Shown here: positions 19,770 through 27,638 of the stretch, in pieces
Numbering within the stretch: the first letter of the stretch is position 1
Layout of the letters: each line of letters opens with the position of its first letter
Assembly: GCA_020846935.1 (NCBI GenBank)
Contig: JADLCY010000014.1
Location: forward strand, 248,001-312,000
Direction: 5' to 3'
Source of the DNA: Gemmatimonadaceae bacterium
GTDB taxonomy: Bacteria; Gemmatimonadota; Gemmatimonadetes; Gemmatimonadales; Gemmatimonadaceae
Length of the DNA: 64,000 bases
The notes under the pieces: model-generated
What the model was told of the DNA's origin: nothing
Seen by the model: the letters and a program-made list of their open reading frames with translations, nothing else
The model's database searches: none
Program-made: the position numbers and the translations under genes

Positions 19770-22700
19770 GTGCGTTCGATCGAGGCTCCCGTGGTGCCCG
19801 CGCTCGATGCGGCGATGGTCGCCACCATGCTGGATCGCCACTACGGCGTGCGCGGGGCCCTGACGCCGCTCCCGAGCGAACGGGACCAGAACTTCCGCGT
19901 CGTCGAGCCGAATGGACGAAGCTGGGTGGCCAAGGTGGCGCACCCGGACGAAGACGCGGCGTTCGCCATGCAGGCCGCGCTGCTCGCCCATGTGGCTCGC
20001 GTCGATCCCTCGCTCGCCATGCCGAGGGTCGCGCCGGCCCTCAACGGTGACCCGATCGTGTCGATCGCCGTGCGTGACGCCGCGTATCGGCTGCGGCTCG
20101 TGTCGTGGCTCGACGGCGTCCCGCTGGCCGAGGCGTCCAGGTCAGGGGCGCAACTGCGGCAGGTTGGCGATGCCGCCGGTCGGCTGTCACGCGCGCTGCG
20201 GAGCTTCGGACACGCCGGCGCGCACCGCGCCTTCGCGTGGGACCTTGCCAGAACGCTCGATAACCGGTCGCGGCTGGTTCATGTCACAGACGCGACGAGG
20301 CGCGCGCGTCTCGCAAAGTTGCTCGACACCTTCGAGCGACGCGTGGCGCCCCGGCTGCCGGAACTCAGGCACGGGGTGATCCACGGCGACCTCAACGACT
20401 GGAACGTCCTGGTCGCTCCGGATGACCCATCGCGCATCGCTGGCATCATTGATGTTGGCGACGCCGTGTTCTCGGCGCAGATCGGGGAACTGGCCATCGC
20501 CGCGACCTATGCCATGCTCGGCGCGCGATCGCCGCTCGCCGCCGCACAGGACGTGGTGGTCGGGTTCTGCGCACAACTTGCCGTGGAGCCAGCCGAAGCC
20601 GACCTCCTGCTCGACCTCATTCGGGCCCGACTCGTCACCAGCCTGTGCCTCGCTGCCGCCCGACGCGCGCAATCCGGGGAGGGGAACACCTACTGGTACG
20701 TGTCCGAGGCGCCGGCCTGGGAGCTGCTCGCGTTCCTCGACGGCGTCAACGAGCATCATGCGCGCGCGATGCTTCGCCACGCGTGCGGGCTCGAGCCGGC
20801 ATCGGGTGGTCAGGAAATCCAACGATGGATTGCGGCCAAGGCCCAGACGTTCGCGCCGATCCTTGGCGCACCATTGGCCCGGCATCGGCTGCAGCGCCTG
20901 GACTGGGGCGACCCGACCGACCCCGTCGTGTCCGCGACCGTGCGCGGCGACCTTGCGGGCGCGGATGCCGCCTATGCGCAGGCCGCGACCACGGGTGCGT
21001 TTGACGTTGGCATCGGCGCCTGGGGGGAACATCGCGCGACGTACGCCGCCGACGCGTTCGCCTCGCGACTGCTCGATGGCGCTCGACGCTCGGTCCATCT
21101 CGGCCTGGACGTGTTTGTCGACGCCGGAGCGGCCCTGTACGCGCCGATCGACGGTGTGGTGCTCGCAACGGCGGATTGCCAACGCCCGCAGGACTATGGC
21201 GGCGTGCTGCTGGTCGAGCACCGCACGGAGACCGGGGTCGCCTTTCGAACGCTCTGGGGGCATCTGGCACCGTCGTCGATTGCCCATTGGCGGCCGGGCG
21301 ACAGCATCCCGACCGGTGCCATGATCGCGCGCCTTGGCGCCAGCCACGAGAACGGTGGCTGGGTGCCGCACCTCCATCTGCAGCTCTGTTGCTCAGGGGA
21401 AACCGATCCGGAGTCGATCGTCGGGGTCGGGGAGCCGGAACTTGGCGAGGTGTGGCGGTCGCTGTATCCGGATCCAACGCTGCTTGCGGGAGTCCCACCG
21501 GAGGCGCTCACGCTGGGCCCTCCCGGTGACCGCGCGCTTCTGGCCCGGCGCGAACGGATCCTCGGTCGGAATCTCTCGCTGTCGTACCGACGGCCGCTGC
21601 ACATCGTCCGCGGCCACGACGTGTGGCTCGTCGACAGCCGCGGCCGCCACTACCTCGACTGCTACAACAACGTCGCGCACGTCGGTCATGCGCACCCGCG
21701 TGTGACCGCGGCCATCGCGGAGCAGGCCGCGCAGCTGAACACCAACACGCGGTACCTCCACGAGCGCATCCTTGAGTACGCGGAAGCGCTCACCAGGAGC
21801 CTCCCGGCGCCGCTTTCCGTCTGCTTCCTGACGTGTTCGGGAAGCGAGGCCAACGAACTGGCGCTGCGGATGGTTCGTGCGCACACGGGCCGCCGCGACG
21901 TGCTGGTCCTGGATCAGGCCTATCACGGTTCCACGACGTCGCTGGTCGAGATGTCGCCGTACAAATACAAGCAGCGCGGAGGGGGAGGGCGACCGTCGCA
22001 CGTTCACGAGGTGCCGGTGCCCGATCCTTACCGGGCCCCGGCGGACTGGCCGGTGGCCGATATCGGCGTGTGCTACGCGCGGGCGGTCGAGCGGGTGATC
22101 GAGGGCGGCGTCTTACCCGGGGCGCTGTTTGCGGAGACGATCCCGAGCTGCGCGGGTCAGATCGTGGTTCCCGGCGGCTTTTTTCAGCAAGCCTTTGCCG
22201 CGCTTCGGCGTGCCGGTGGGCTTTGCGTACTCGATGAGGTCCAGGTGGGGTTTGGGCGCGTCGGGACCGCGATGTGGGCATTCGAAGAGCACGGGCTCGT
22301 GCCCGACATCGTCACCATGGGCAAACCCATCGCGAACGGGCACCCCATGGGCGCGGTAGTGACCACGCCTGAGGTTGCTGCCAGCTTTGCGAGCGGGCCC
22401 GAGTACTTCAACACGTTCGGCGGCAACCCCGTGTCCTGCGCCGCGGCATTGGCCGTCCTTGGCGTTCTGCGCGACGAGCGCCTGCCGGAGAATGCCAAGG
22501 CTCGGGGCGAGGAGATCGAGGCTGGCCTGAGGGCGCTGGCGGGCCGCTACCCGCTGATCGGAGACGTGCGAGGCCGGGGACTATTCCTGGGCGCCGAGCT
22601 CGTGACAGACCCGCGCTCCAAGGCGCCCGCAACGGACCTGGCGGCGGCCGTGGTGGATCGCTGCCGGGAACTGGGCGTACTGCTCGGGACCGACGGTCCG

Positions 22701-22811
22701 GCCGCGAACGTGATCAAACTGCGCCCGCCGATGACCACCAAGCCAGAACACGTCCGGCTCCTGCTCGACGTGTTCGCTCAGGCGGTGGGGGACGCGGTCG
22801 AAGGGCGCTAA
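19770..22811 (+). CDS. Trifunctional kinase / M23 peptidase / class III PLP-enzyme fusion
   Basis: 1,013 residues from GTG 19770, one base after dapF. Domain 1 (about 25-330) is an aminoglycoside-phosphotransferase fold with H205-G-D207 and N212 (HGDLNDWN) and D228. Domain 2 (about 430-550) is an M23/LytM-like metallopeptidase with H443 and D447 (HLGLD), H498 (WGHL) and H534-x-H536 (HLHL), a full metal site. Domain 3 (about 590-1005) is a class III PLP enzyme with D822 (LDEVQVGFGR) and K852 (GKPIANGHP). The first and third domains resemble hydroxylysine kinase and the ammoniophospholyases acting on phosphohydroxylysine or phosphoethanolamine, and related fusions are known. Substrate here is unknown. 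Confidence 0.88.
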   Translation: MRSIEAPVVPALDAAMVATMLDRHYGVRGALTPLPSERDQNFRVVEPNGRSWVAKVAHPDEDAAFAMQAALLAHVARVDPSLAMPRVAPALNGDPIVSIAVRDAAYRLRLVSWLDGVPLAEASRSGAQLRQVGDAAGRLSRALRSFGHAGAHRAFAWDLARTLDNRSRLVHVTDATRRARLAKLLDTFERRVAPRLPELRHGVIHGDLNDWNVLVAPDDPSRIAGIIDVGDAVFSAQIGELAIAATYAMLGARSPLAAAQDVVVGFCAQLAVEPAEADLLLDLIRARLVTSLCLAAARRAQSGEGNTYWYVSEAPAWELLAFLDGVNEHHARAMLRHACGLEPASGGQEIQRWIAAKAQTFAPILGAPLARHRLQRLDWGDPTDPVVSATVRGDLAGADAAYAQAATTGAFDVGIGAWGEHRATYAADAFASRLLDGARRSVHLGLDVFVDAGAALYAPIDGVVLATADCQRPQDYGGVLLVEHRTETGVAFRTLWGHLAPSSIAHWRPGDSIPTGAMIARLGASHENGGWVPHLHLQLCCSGETDPESIVGVGEPELGEVWRSLYPDPTLLAGVPPEALTLGPPGDRALLARRERILGRNLSLSYRRPLHIVRGHDVWLVDSRGRHYLDCYNNVAHVGHAHPRVTAAIAEQAAQLNTNTRYLHERILEYAEALTRSLPAPLSVCFLTCSGSEANELALRMVRAHTGRRDVLVLDQAYHGSTTSLVEMSPYKYKQRGGGGRPSHVHEVPVPDPYRAPADWPVADIGVCYARAVERVIEGGVLPGALFAETIPSCAGQIVVPGGFFQQAFAALRRAGGLCVLDEVQVGFGRVGTAMWAFEEHGLVPDIVTMGKPIANGHPMGAVVTTPEVAASFASGPEYFNTFGGNPVSCAAALAVLGVLRDERLPENAKARGEEIEAGLRALAGRYPLIGDVRGRGLFLGAELVTDPRSKAPATDLAAAVVDRCRELGVLLGTDGPAANVIKLRPPMTTKPEHVRLLLDVFAQAVGDAVEGR

Positions 22812-22822
22812 GTCGGATGCCT

Positions 22823-22852
22823 GTGTGGGTTTCCACACGAGTGTCGACTCGT
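22823..22852 (+). terminator. Two adjacent hairpins after the last + strand gene, abutting the dif-like site
   Basis: GTGTGG-GTTT-CCACAC (22823-22838) and ACGAGT-GTCG-ACTCGT (22837-22852) are perfect inverted repeats with four-base loops. They share two bases, so only one can form at a time. They lie 12 bases after the stop of the fusion gene. No long T run follows (TACTTTACA), so as a terminator this is weak. The second hairpin ends exactly where the dif-like sequence begins. Confidence 0.35.
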
Positions 22853-22880
22853 ACTTTACATAACACATATTATCCGTCGT
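22853..22880. other. dif: Candidate dif chromosome-dimer resolution site
   Basis: On the - strand the 28 bases read as two 11-base arms around a 6-base centre: ACGACGGATAA, TATGTG, TTATGTAAAGT. The right arm matches the E. coli XerD arm TTATGTTAAAT at 9 of 11 positions, and the arms meet the centre as ATAA and TTAT, as in known dif sites. The site is an AT-rich island in GC-rich DNA. It lies in the 319-base gap where a long run of + genes meets a long run of - genes, as expected near a terminus. A XerC/D gene is at 2557-3477. The rest of the gap up to 23087 shows no credible gene; a 77-codon open frame at 22817-23050 runs through the site. Confidence 0.7.
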
Positions 22881-23087
22881 TCGCCAGGGCTCTTGGTCGA
22901 CGGCGCCTGGCGTCCCAGCTCCCCGGCCCTACCCACCGTGCCGATCTCGGCCGAGGGCTGCCTTTGCCCGCTGGGGCGATGCCGCACGAAATCGCCACGC
23001 TGCAACCCCAGGCTCGCGCTTGCGGTAAGCGCGGACGTCACGAGGCGTGACAAGCTGGGCTCGACCCGGTCGCTCAACCTGACACGC

Positions 23088-23111
23088 AAAAGGCCCACCA
23101 ACCGGAGGGCC
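23088..23111 (-). terminator. Intrinsic terminator of the TPR membrane-protein gene
   Basis: Read on the - strand, a GC-rich stem of GGCCC with GGGCC, extended by two further G-C pairs past one A-A mismatch around a four-base loop (23092-23111), is followed by TTTT (23088-23091). It lies 20 bases after the gene's stop codon. Confidence 0.65.
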
Positions 23112-23130
23112 CGCGGTGTGATCGACGTGC

Positions 23131-23784
23131 CTACTTCTGGACCTGCGCGCTCAGCTCACCGACTCGCAGGAGCGCCTCGCTGTACAGGACGGATGCGGGG
23201 TTCGCCGCCATGTCCTTCCAGATCCTGAGGGCCTCGTCCTTCTTGCCGGCGGCCAGGTACGCCCTCGCGGCGTCGGCCCTGAGGCTCTCTGCCTCGCCGG
23301 ACAGCGACGTCGCGGCCGAAGCCTTGAGGTACTCCGCGGCAGCCTCGGCAGGCTTGCCGGTCTGCTCCAGCGCCGCCGCTCGAAGCGCGTGCATCGATCC
23401 TGCCTGCGCGCCACCGGAGCCCATTTCGTCGAGCACCTTGAGCGCGTCCGCGGTCTTGCCCTGCTGCAGTTCGACCTGCGCCAGGAGCACCTGTGCCTCG
23501 CGACCGGCGCGCGTGGAGCCGTAGCGGTCGACGAGCTTTCGGAGGTCAGCTGCTGCCAGCGGAAGGTTGCCTGCCCCAACGCTGCGCTGCGCCGCCACCA
23601 ACTGCCGTGACGCCGTCAGCTCATTCCCTTCCTGCTGGGAACGGACCACCCACAAGACCCCGGCCAAAGCCGCCACCACGATCACCCCGATCCCCAGCTG
23701 GCGGCTGTGGGTCTTTGCCCATTCGAGGGCCGTGGCACCCGCGTCATCGAGGTCAAGGCCACCGGTCTGCGTGGGACTCGTCAT
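23131..23784 (-). CDS. Single-pass membrane protein with TPR-type repeats (YfgM-like)
   Basis: 217 residues from ATG 23784; an upstream in-frame start at 23817 would add 11 residues. The N-terminal 29 residues are followed by one membrane segment (30-49) and a helical, Ala-rich extracytoplasmic part with tetratricopeptide-like repeats (AREAQVLLAQVELQQGKTAD, YLAAGKKDEALRIWKDMA). The architecture matches YfgM/TPR_21 proteins, which associate with the Sec translocon and periplasmic chaperones. That role is by resemblance only. It is a single-gene unit with its own terminator at 23088-23111. Confidence 0.7.
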   Translation of the reverse strand: MTSPTQTGGLDLDDAGATALEWAKTHSRQLGIGVIVVAALAGVLWVVRSQQEGNELTASRQLVAAQRSVGAGNLPLAAADLRKLVDRYGSTRAGREAQVLLAQVELQQGKTADALKVLDEMGSGGAQAGSMHALRAAALEQTGKPAEAAAEYLKASAATSLSGEAESLRADAARAYLAAGKKDEALRIWKDMAANPASVLYSEALLRVGELSAQVQK

Positions 23785-23910
23785 GGAAATACCTACAGGG
23801 AGCGAGCGACACGCCACTCGCGCGGGCTCAGGGACTCGTTATGGGGCGAGCAAGGCTGCCACCGGAGCGTACAAAGATGGCGATGCGCGTCGTTTGTTGG
23901 AAGTCCGACC

Positions 23911-23939
23911 TTGGTGAACTCGTGCGCGCGCACTATCCT
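23911..23939 (+). promoter_or_regulatory. Candidate sigma70-type promoter of the AP2-like gene
   Basis: TTGGTG at 23911-23916 and TATCCT at 23934-23939 are separated by exactly 17 bases. A start about seven bases further would leave a leader of some 24 bases before the ATG at 23970. The gap 23785-23969 between the two divergently transcribed genes shows nothing else clear. Confidence 0.42.
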
Positions 23940-23969
23940 TTGGGCGCCCCTCACCCTCAACCCACTCCC

Positions 23970-24389
23970 ATGATCAGACGCAAAGGCATCTCACGCATCG
24001 ACCAGCCGGAGAAGCACAACCACGGCTGGTTGGTCCAGGTCACGTTCGAGGGCAAGACCCATCGAAAGTGGTTCTCGGACAACAAACACGGTGGCAGGAA
24101 GAAGGCGTTTGCGGATGCGGTGGTGTGGCGGGACAAGACGGAGAAGGCTCTCGGCAAGCCGGCCACGGGCCGCGTCGTGGTGCGCTCGCGTCGAAACAAG
24201 TTCGGGGTCACGGGCGTGCAGTGGGACAAGCGCCATCAGGCGTTCATCGTGTCGATCAATCCGGAGCCCGGCAAGCAGAAGCGCTTCTACGTGCCCGCCA
24301 AGGGACGCAAGCGCGCCGAGGCGCTGGCCGAGGCCAAGAAGCTTCGCCTCAAGCTCGAGAAGGACATCTACGCCAAGCGCAGCGCCTGA
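23970..24389 (+). CDS. Small basic protein with two AP2/ERF-like DNA-binding units
   Basis: 139 residues, strongly basic (Lys and Arg rich). Unit 1, about residues 5-58, reads GISRIDQ, GWLVQVTF, THRKWFSD, then GGRKKAFADAVVWRDK. Unit 2, about 72-133, reads KFGVTGVQWDK, AFIVSIN, KQKRFYV, then a helix rich in Lys and Ala. Each has the strand-strand-strand-helix layout of the AP2-like fold known from plant ERF factors and from phage homing endonucleases. No nuclease domain is attached. It is the only + strand gene right of the dif-like site, and is flanked by its own promoter and a strong terminator. I infer a DNA-binding role; the target is unknown. Confidence 0.7.
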   Translation: MIRRKGISRIDQPEKHNHGWLVQVTFEGKTHRKWFSDNKHGGRKKAFADAVVWRDKTEKALGKPATGRVVVRSRRNKFGVTGVQWDKRHQAFIVSINPEPGKQKRFYVPAKGRKRAEALAEAKKLRLKLEKDIYAKRSA

Positions 24390-24405
24390 CGCGCCATGGC
24401 GAAGT

Positions 24406-24450
24406 GCGACACGGGCGGTCTCCCTGAGGGAGACCGCCCGTGTCGCGTTT
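24406..24450 (+). terminator. Strong intrinsic terminator after the AP2-like gene
   Basis: A perfect 19-bp inverted repeat (24406-24424 with 24428-24446) around a three-base loop TGA is followed by GTTT. It starts 17 bases after the stop codon and separates this gene from the opposing tRNA-Arg gene. Confidence 0.85.
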
Positions 24451-24461
24451 CCACGCTCCAG

Positions 24462-24535
24462 TGCCCCTGACAGGAGTCGAACCTGCGACCAACGGTTTAG
24501 GAAACCGCTGCTCTATCCATCTGAGCTACAGGGGC
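24462..24535 (-). tRNA. tRNA-Arg (anticodon CCU)
   Basis: Read on the - strand the gene begins GCCCCTG and ends CAGGGGC plus discriminator A, a 7-bp acceptor stem. The D arm contains GCTCAGATGGATAGAGC, the anticodon stem GCGGT/ACCGT encloses the loop TTCCTAA with anticodon CCT, and the T arm contains GTTCGACTC. It decodes AGG. The 3' CCA is not encoded (CAC follows). It stands alone between the AP2-like terminator and apt. Confidence 0.95.
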
Positions 24536-24612
24536 GATCCACGTCAATCTAACGGGACGCCTGGCAGAACCCGTCAGCGCGACGTCGCGGCCACGTCACC
24601 ACGCGGGATTTG

Positions 24613-25140
24613 CTAGTACGCCAGTACGCGCTCGATGCGCGTCGGCAGCTGCGAACGCCCATTGAGGAATGCGAGTTCGATCAGGAACCCGCACCCGAGG
24701 ACCGTTGCGCCGAGTCGTTCGACCAACCGACACGTGGCCGCTGCCGTCCCGCCCGTCGCCAGTACGTCGTCCACGATGAGCACGCGATCACCGGCACGCA
24801 GCGCGTCACTATGGACCTCCAGCGCATCGGTGCCGTACTCAAGAGCATAGTCCTCACGTGTCCGCTGGGCGGGCAGCTTGCCAGGCTTGCGAACGGGGAT
24901 CAGCCCAGCGCCGAGCGCGAGGGCGATGGGCCCGCCGAGCAGGAAACCGCGACTCTCCACGGCGGCGACGTGCGTAACGCCTGCTCCGCTCCAGACCTCA
25001 GCCATCGCGGCGCACGCGGTCGCGAATGACTCGGGATCCGCCAGCAGCGGCGTAATGTCCTTGAACTGGATCCCCGGGCGCGGGAAGTCCGGCACGGTCC
25101 GGATGCGCGCGCCCAGCGTGGCGGTGAGGCTCTGGCTCAT
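24613..25140 (-). CDS. apt: Adenine phosphoribosyltransferase
   Basis: 175 residues. The N-terminal [18 protein letters not shown], the adenine-site segment [14 protein letters not shown] and the PRPP-binding motif [16 protein letters not shown] define Apt. It salvages adenine to AMP in the cytoplasm. It starts four bases after the acylphosphatase stop and is the last gene of the co-oriented run that begins near 33.0 kb. Confidence 0.96.
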   Translation of the reverse strand: MSQSLTATLGARIRTVPDFPRPGIQFKDITPLLADPESFATACAAMAEVWSGAGVTHVAAVESRGFLLGGPIALALGAGLIPVRKPGKLPAQRTREDYALEYGTDALEVHSDALRAGDRVLIVDDVLATGGTAAATCRLVERLGATVLGCGFLIELAFLNGRSQLPTRIERVLAY

Positions 25141-25144
25141 CCGA

Positions 25145-25420
25145 CTACTTCAGGATGGTAAACGGCATCGGCAGCTCCGGATTGTGGGGCGGCGTGAGCG
25201 TGATGACCTGCTTCACCACCGCCTCGGGCGGTCCCTGCCGGAGGATCCCCACGAACTCCTCGATGGCCACCGGCGAACCGGCTGCCGTGCACTCCAGGTT
25301 GCCGCTCGACAGGTTGCGCACCCACCCCGCGATCCCAAGACGCGAGGCGTGCTGCCTGACAAAATGTCGAAAGCCGACCCCTTGGACGTGGCCGGCAATT
25401 TCGAGGTGGACAATCTGCAC
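25145..25420 (-). CDS. Acylphosphatase
   Basis: 91 residues from GTG 25420, the normal length; the longer open frame from 25519 would overlap the upstream gene. The catalytic residues R18 ([11 protein letters not shown]) and N36 (GWVRNLSSG) are present. The enzyme hydrolyses carboxyl-phosphate bonds such as acyl phosphates. The start lies 16 bases after the stop of the repeat-rich protein, next to an AGGCGG that may serve as ribosome-binding site. Confidence 0.92.
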   Translation of the reverse strand: MQIVHLEIAGHVQGVGFRHFVRQHASRLGIAGWVRNLSSGNLECTAAGSPVAIEEFVGILRQGPPEAVVKQVITLTPPHNPELPMPFTILK

Positions 25421-25436
25421 GTGCCGCCTGGCGTCG

Positions 25437-26927
25437 CTACGATGGGTGCGAGAGCAACGATGCCAGGATCGACGCAAGAACCGCTTCGGCGGTCGCCCCG
25501 GCACCAACGGAGACGACAATCTCGCGCGACCGGATCATGCGCGCTACTGCCTCCAGCACCATCACGGCGCGCTCCGCCCCCTGGGTCTCCTGCACCAGCG
25601 CCTCGAGCCCGGCCAGCCCATCCATTGCTGCCGAGCGCGGGACCCCTTCGGGGTACGAAGGGATATTCGCCGCGCGCGCCGGAGCGTTGGCGTCGGGGGG
25701 CGCGGGCCACCACGACTCGTCAGGCGCCTCCGCGGACCAGTCGGCGTGGTCCGCGTCGTTGGAGCCCGACGACGGCTCACTCGCAGCAACTTCGTCACTC
25801 GGCCCACTCCATTCGATCGCGAACCCGCCGTCCGTCGCTCCCGCTGCCGCCGACACCTCGGGTGCGCGCTCCTCAAGGACGGGCTCGTGTTCATTCATGT
25901 CGCTCCAGGCTGCATCGAGCTCGCGGGCAACGCGGTCGGCCGGCGCCGTCAGCGCTTCCGGCCCGCTGCTCAGGTCCGAGGTCGCCGACACGTCAGTCTC
26001 ACTGGCTTCGCCCTCGGATGGCGGCATCGACACTTCCGCCCCATCACTGCGGTCCAGCAAGTCTGACACCACGGGTTCTCCGGCCACATGCTCGGCCGGC
26101 GGCATCAGAGCGTCAGGTCCATCGCTGAGGTCCAGCACTACCGACACCGCGGGCTCGCTGGCCGCATGACCGACCGGCGGCATCAGAGCATCCGGCCCAT
26201 CGCTGAGGTCCACCGTCGCCGGAACTGCGTGCTCGCTGGCCTCGTGCTCGGCTGAGGGAGCCGGCGTCTCGGACTCGTCCAGGCGCTCTGCCGGGACCCA
26301 GGCACCTGCGTCGTACGCGACGTCCGATGCGGACGCCGACGAGGCTTCGCTTGCGTCGTCTGCCTCCGCCGCGCGCGGCCTTGCGCCTTCCTCGTCCTGC
26401 ACCCACGCCTCGGGTTCGCTCGTGAACGGCACAATCTCGATGGCTTCGACGATCGGCGGCTCGTTGTCGATCGAGGCGAACACATCGACGTCCGCCGCGG
26501 CGATCTGGGGCAGCGAGCGCTCCGGCTCGTCAGCCGGCGCGGACGGCCACGCGAAGTCGCTGGTGCGCGGCTCGGCGTCAGCGGTCTGGGCCGGGGACTC
26601 ACCTCGGAGATCGCCGACGCGAAGGATCGAGGGCTGCTGGGTCGCCGGCGACGCCTGATCAATCGGTGGCGCGCCGTGCGCGAGGGGAGCCACGGCGTCC
26701 TGCAGGTCCGCGGGCGTCAGACGCGGGGGCGCGGTTGTCTGGGCGCGAGGCGTCGCTGGGGACGGTGTCTCCGCGACGTCCTCCGCTATGATCGGGAACG
26801 GCGCGGCAGTCGCGCGGCGCGGGGCCCCGATGGGCCGGAGAACGGGAGCGTGCGCCGAGTGCTGCCGGCCGGAGAATGGACGAGGCCCCAGCGAGGGTTT
26901 GTTACCTGAACCGCTGAACAGTGCCAT
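25437..26927 (-). CDS. Acidic, repeat-containing protein of unknown function
   Basis: 496 residues, rich in Ala, Pro, Glu, Asp and Ser and probably disordered over most of its length. Residues 240-343 are four consecutive 26-residue repeats, the first two beginning DLSDGPDALMPP. The C-terminal 60 residues look folded and helical (GLEALVQETQGAERAVMVLEAVARMI, ending in a small hydrophobic Gly/Ala/Val segment). No signal peptide or known domain was recognised. It lies between pcm and acylphosphatase in the same orientation, 45 bases after pcm. Its codon use looks like that of its neighbours. Confidence 0.65.
   Translation of the reverse strand: MALFSGSGNKPSLGPRPFSGRQHSAHAPVLRPIGAPRRATAAPFPIIAEDVAETPSPATPRAQTTAPPRLTPADLQDAVAPLAHGAPPIDQASPATQQPSILRVGDLRGESPAQTADAEPRTSDFAWPSAPADEPERSLPQIAAADVDVFASIDNEPPIVEAIEIVPFTSEPEAWVQDEEGARPRAAEADDASEASSASASDVAYDAGAWVPAERLDESETPAPSAEHEASEHAVPATVDLSDGPDALMPPVGHAASEPAVSVVLDLSDGPDALMPPAEHVAGEPVVSDLLDRSDGAEVSMPPSEGEASETDVSATSDLSSGPEALTAPADRVARELDAAWSDMNEHEPVLEERAPEVSAAAGATDGGFAIEWSGPSDEVAASEPSSGSNDADHADWSAEAPDESWWPAPPDANAPARAANIPSYPEGVPRSAAMDGLAGLEALVQETQGAERAVMVLEAVARMIRSREIVVSVGAGATAEAVLASILASLLSHPS
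25899..26210 (-). repeat. Four in-frame 78-bp tandem repeats (26-residue units)
   Basis: Units lie at 26133-26210, 26055-26132, 25977-26054 and 25899-25976, read on the - strand. The first two are the most alike (a shared run around GACCTCAGCGATGG and CTCTGATGCC). Identity decays towards the C-terminal units, which start DRSDG and DLSSG. Confidence 0.85.
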
Positions 26928-26972
26928 GGGAGGACCACTCCTGTGGGTCGGAGGGTCCCATCGGCACCACGT

Positions 26973-27638
26973 CTACCAGCCGTGGGTCCCCTTCAGGGGG
27001 ACGAACCTGACGGCCCCGATGTCACGGCGTTCGAACTGTGAGCCACGTCGCGTGACCATGACCAGCACCTGCTCATCGCGGTCGCCCACCGGAATGAGCA
27101 GGCGGCCACCCTCGCCGAGCTGTTCGAGGAGCGGGTTGGGGATGGTGGGTCCGCCCGCCGAGACGAGAATGGCGTCGTAGGGGGCGTAGTCGCGCCAGCC
27201 CACCGTCCCGTCACCCAGGAGCGTCGAGATGTTGCGGAGTCCAAGCTCGCGAAACATCGCGCGCGCGCGCTCCAGCAGCGGGGCCACGCGCTCGATGGAG
27301 AAGACCTGTTCGCACAGGCTGGCCAGGAGGACGGTCTGGTATCCCGAGCCGGTCCCGATCTCGAGCACGCGCTCCCGCCCGGTGAGTCGCAGTAGCTGCA
27401 GGTAGTTGGCATGGATCGACGGCTGCGAGATGGTCTGGCCGTTTCCGATGTAGATCGGCTTGTCTTCGTAGGCCTGCGCCTGCATGCCGGTCGGAACGAA
27501 CAGGTGGCGCGGCGTCTGCTCGATGGCGCGCAGCACGGCGAGGTCGCTGATGCCGGCGGCCTGCAGCACCTCGACCAGTCGGCGGCGCGGCGCGCGGTAG
27601 TCTGGACCTACGGGGTTCGCCACCAGCGCTCCGAGCAT
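26973..27638 (-). CDS. pcm: Protein-L-isoaspartate O-methyltransferase
   Basis: 221 residues from ATG 27638; a GTG at 27623 is an alternative start that reduces the overlap with surE from 31 to 16 bases. The S-adenosylmethionine motif VLEIGTGSGYQTVLLASL, the earlier segment GQTISQPSIHANYLQLL and the post-motif YDAILVSAGGP are typical. The enzyme repairs isoaspartyl damage in proteins. The surE-pcm pairing is conserved in many bacteria, and the two genes overlap here. Confidence 0.94.
   Translation of the reverse strand: MLGALVANPVGPDYRAPRRRLVEVLQAAGISDLAVLRAIEQTPRHLFVPTGMQAQAYEDKPIYIGNGQTISQPSIHANYLQLLRLTGRERVLEIGTGSGYQTVLLASLCEQVFSIERVAPLLERARAMFRELGLRNISTLLGDGTVGWRDYAPYDAILVSAGGPTIPNPLLEQLGEGGRLLIPVGDRDEQVLVMVTRRGSQFERRDIGAVRFVPLKGTHGW

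Noticed and set aside
21084-21420. The M23 domain of the fusion protein as a dead, structural remnant
   Set aside because: All expected metal and catalytic positions (HxxxD, GH, HxH) are present, so inactivity cannot be claimed.
22817-23050. A 77-codon open frame in the gap after the fusion gene
   Set aside because: It runs through the hairpins and the dif-like site, has no ribosome-binding site and resembles nothing.
27608-27638. The long overlap of pcm with surE as a sign of a frameshift
   Set aside because: Both proteins keep normal lengths and motifs; a GTG start at 27623 shortens the overlap, and no sequence error is needed.
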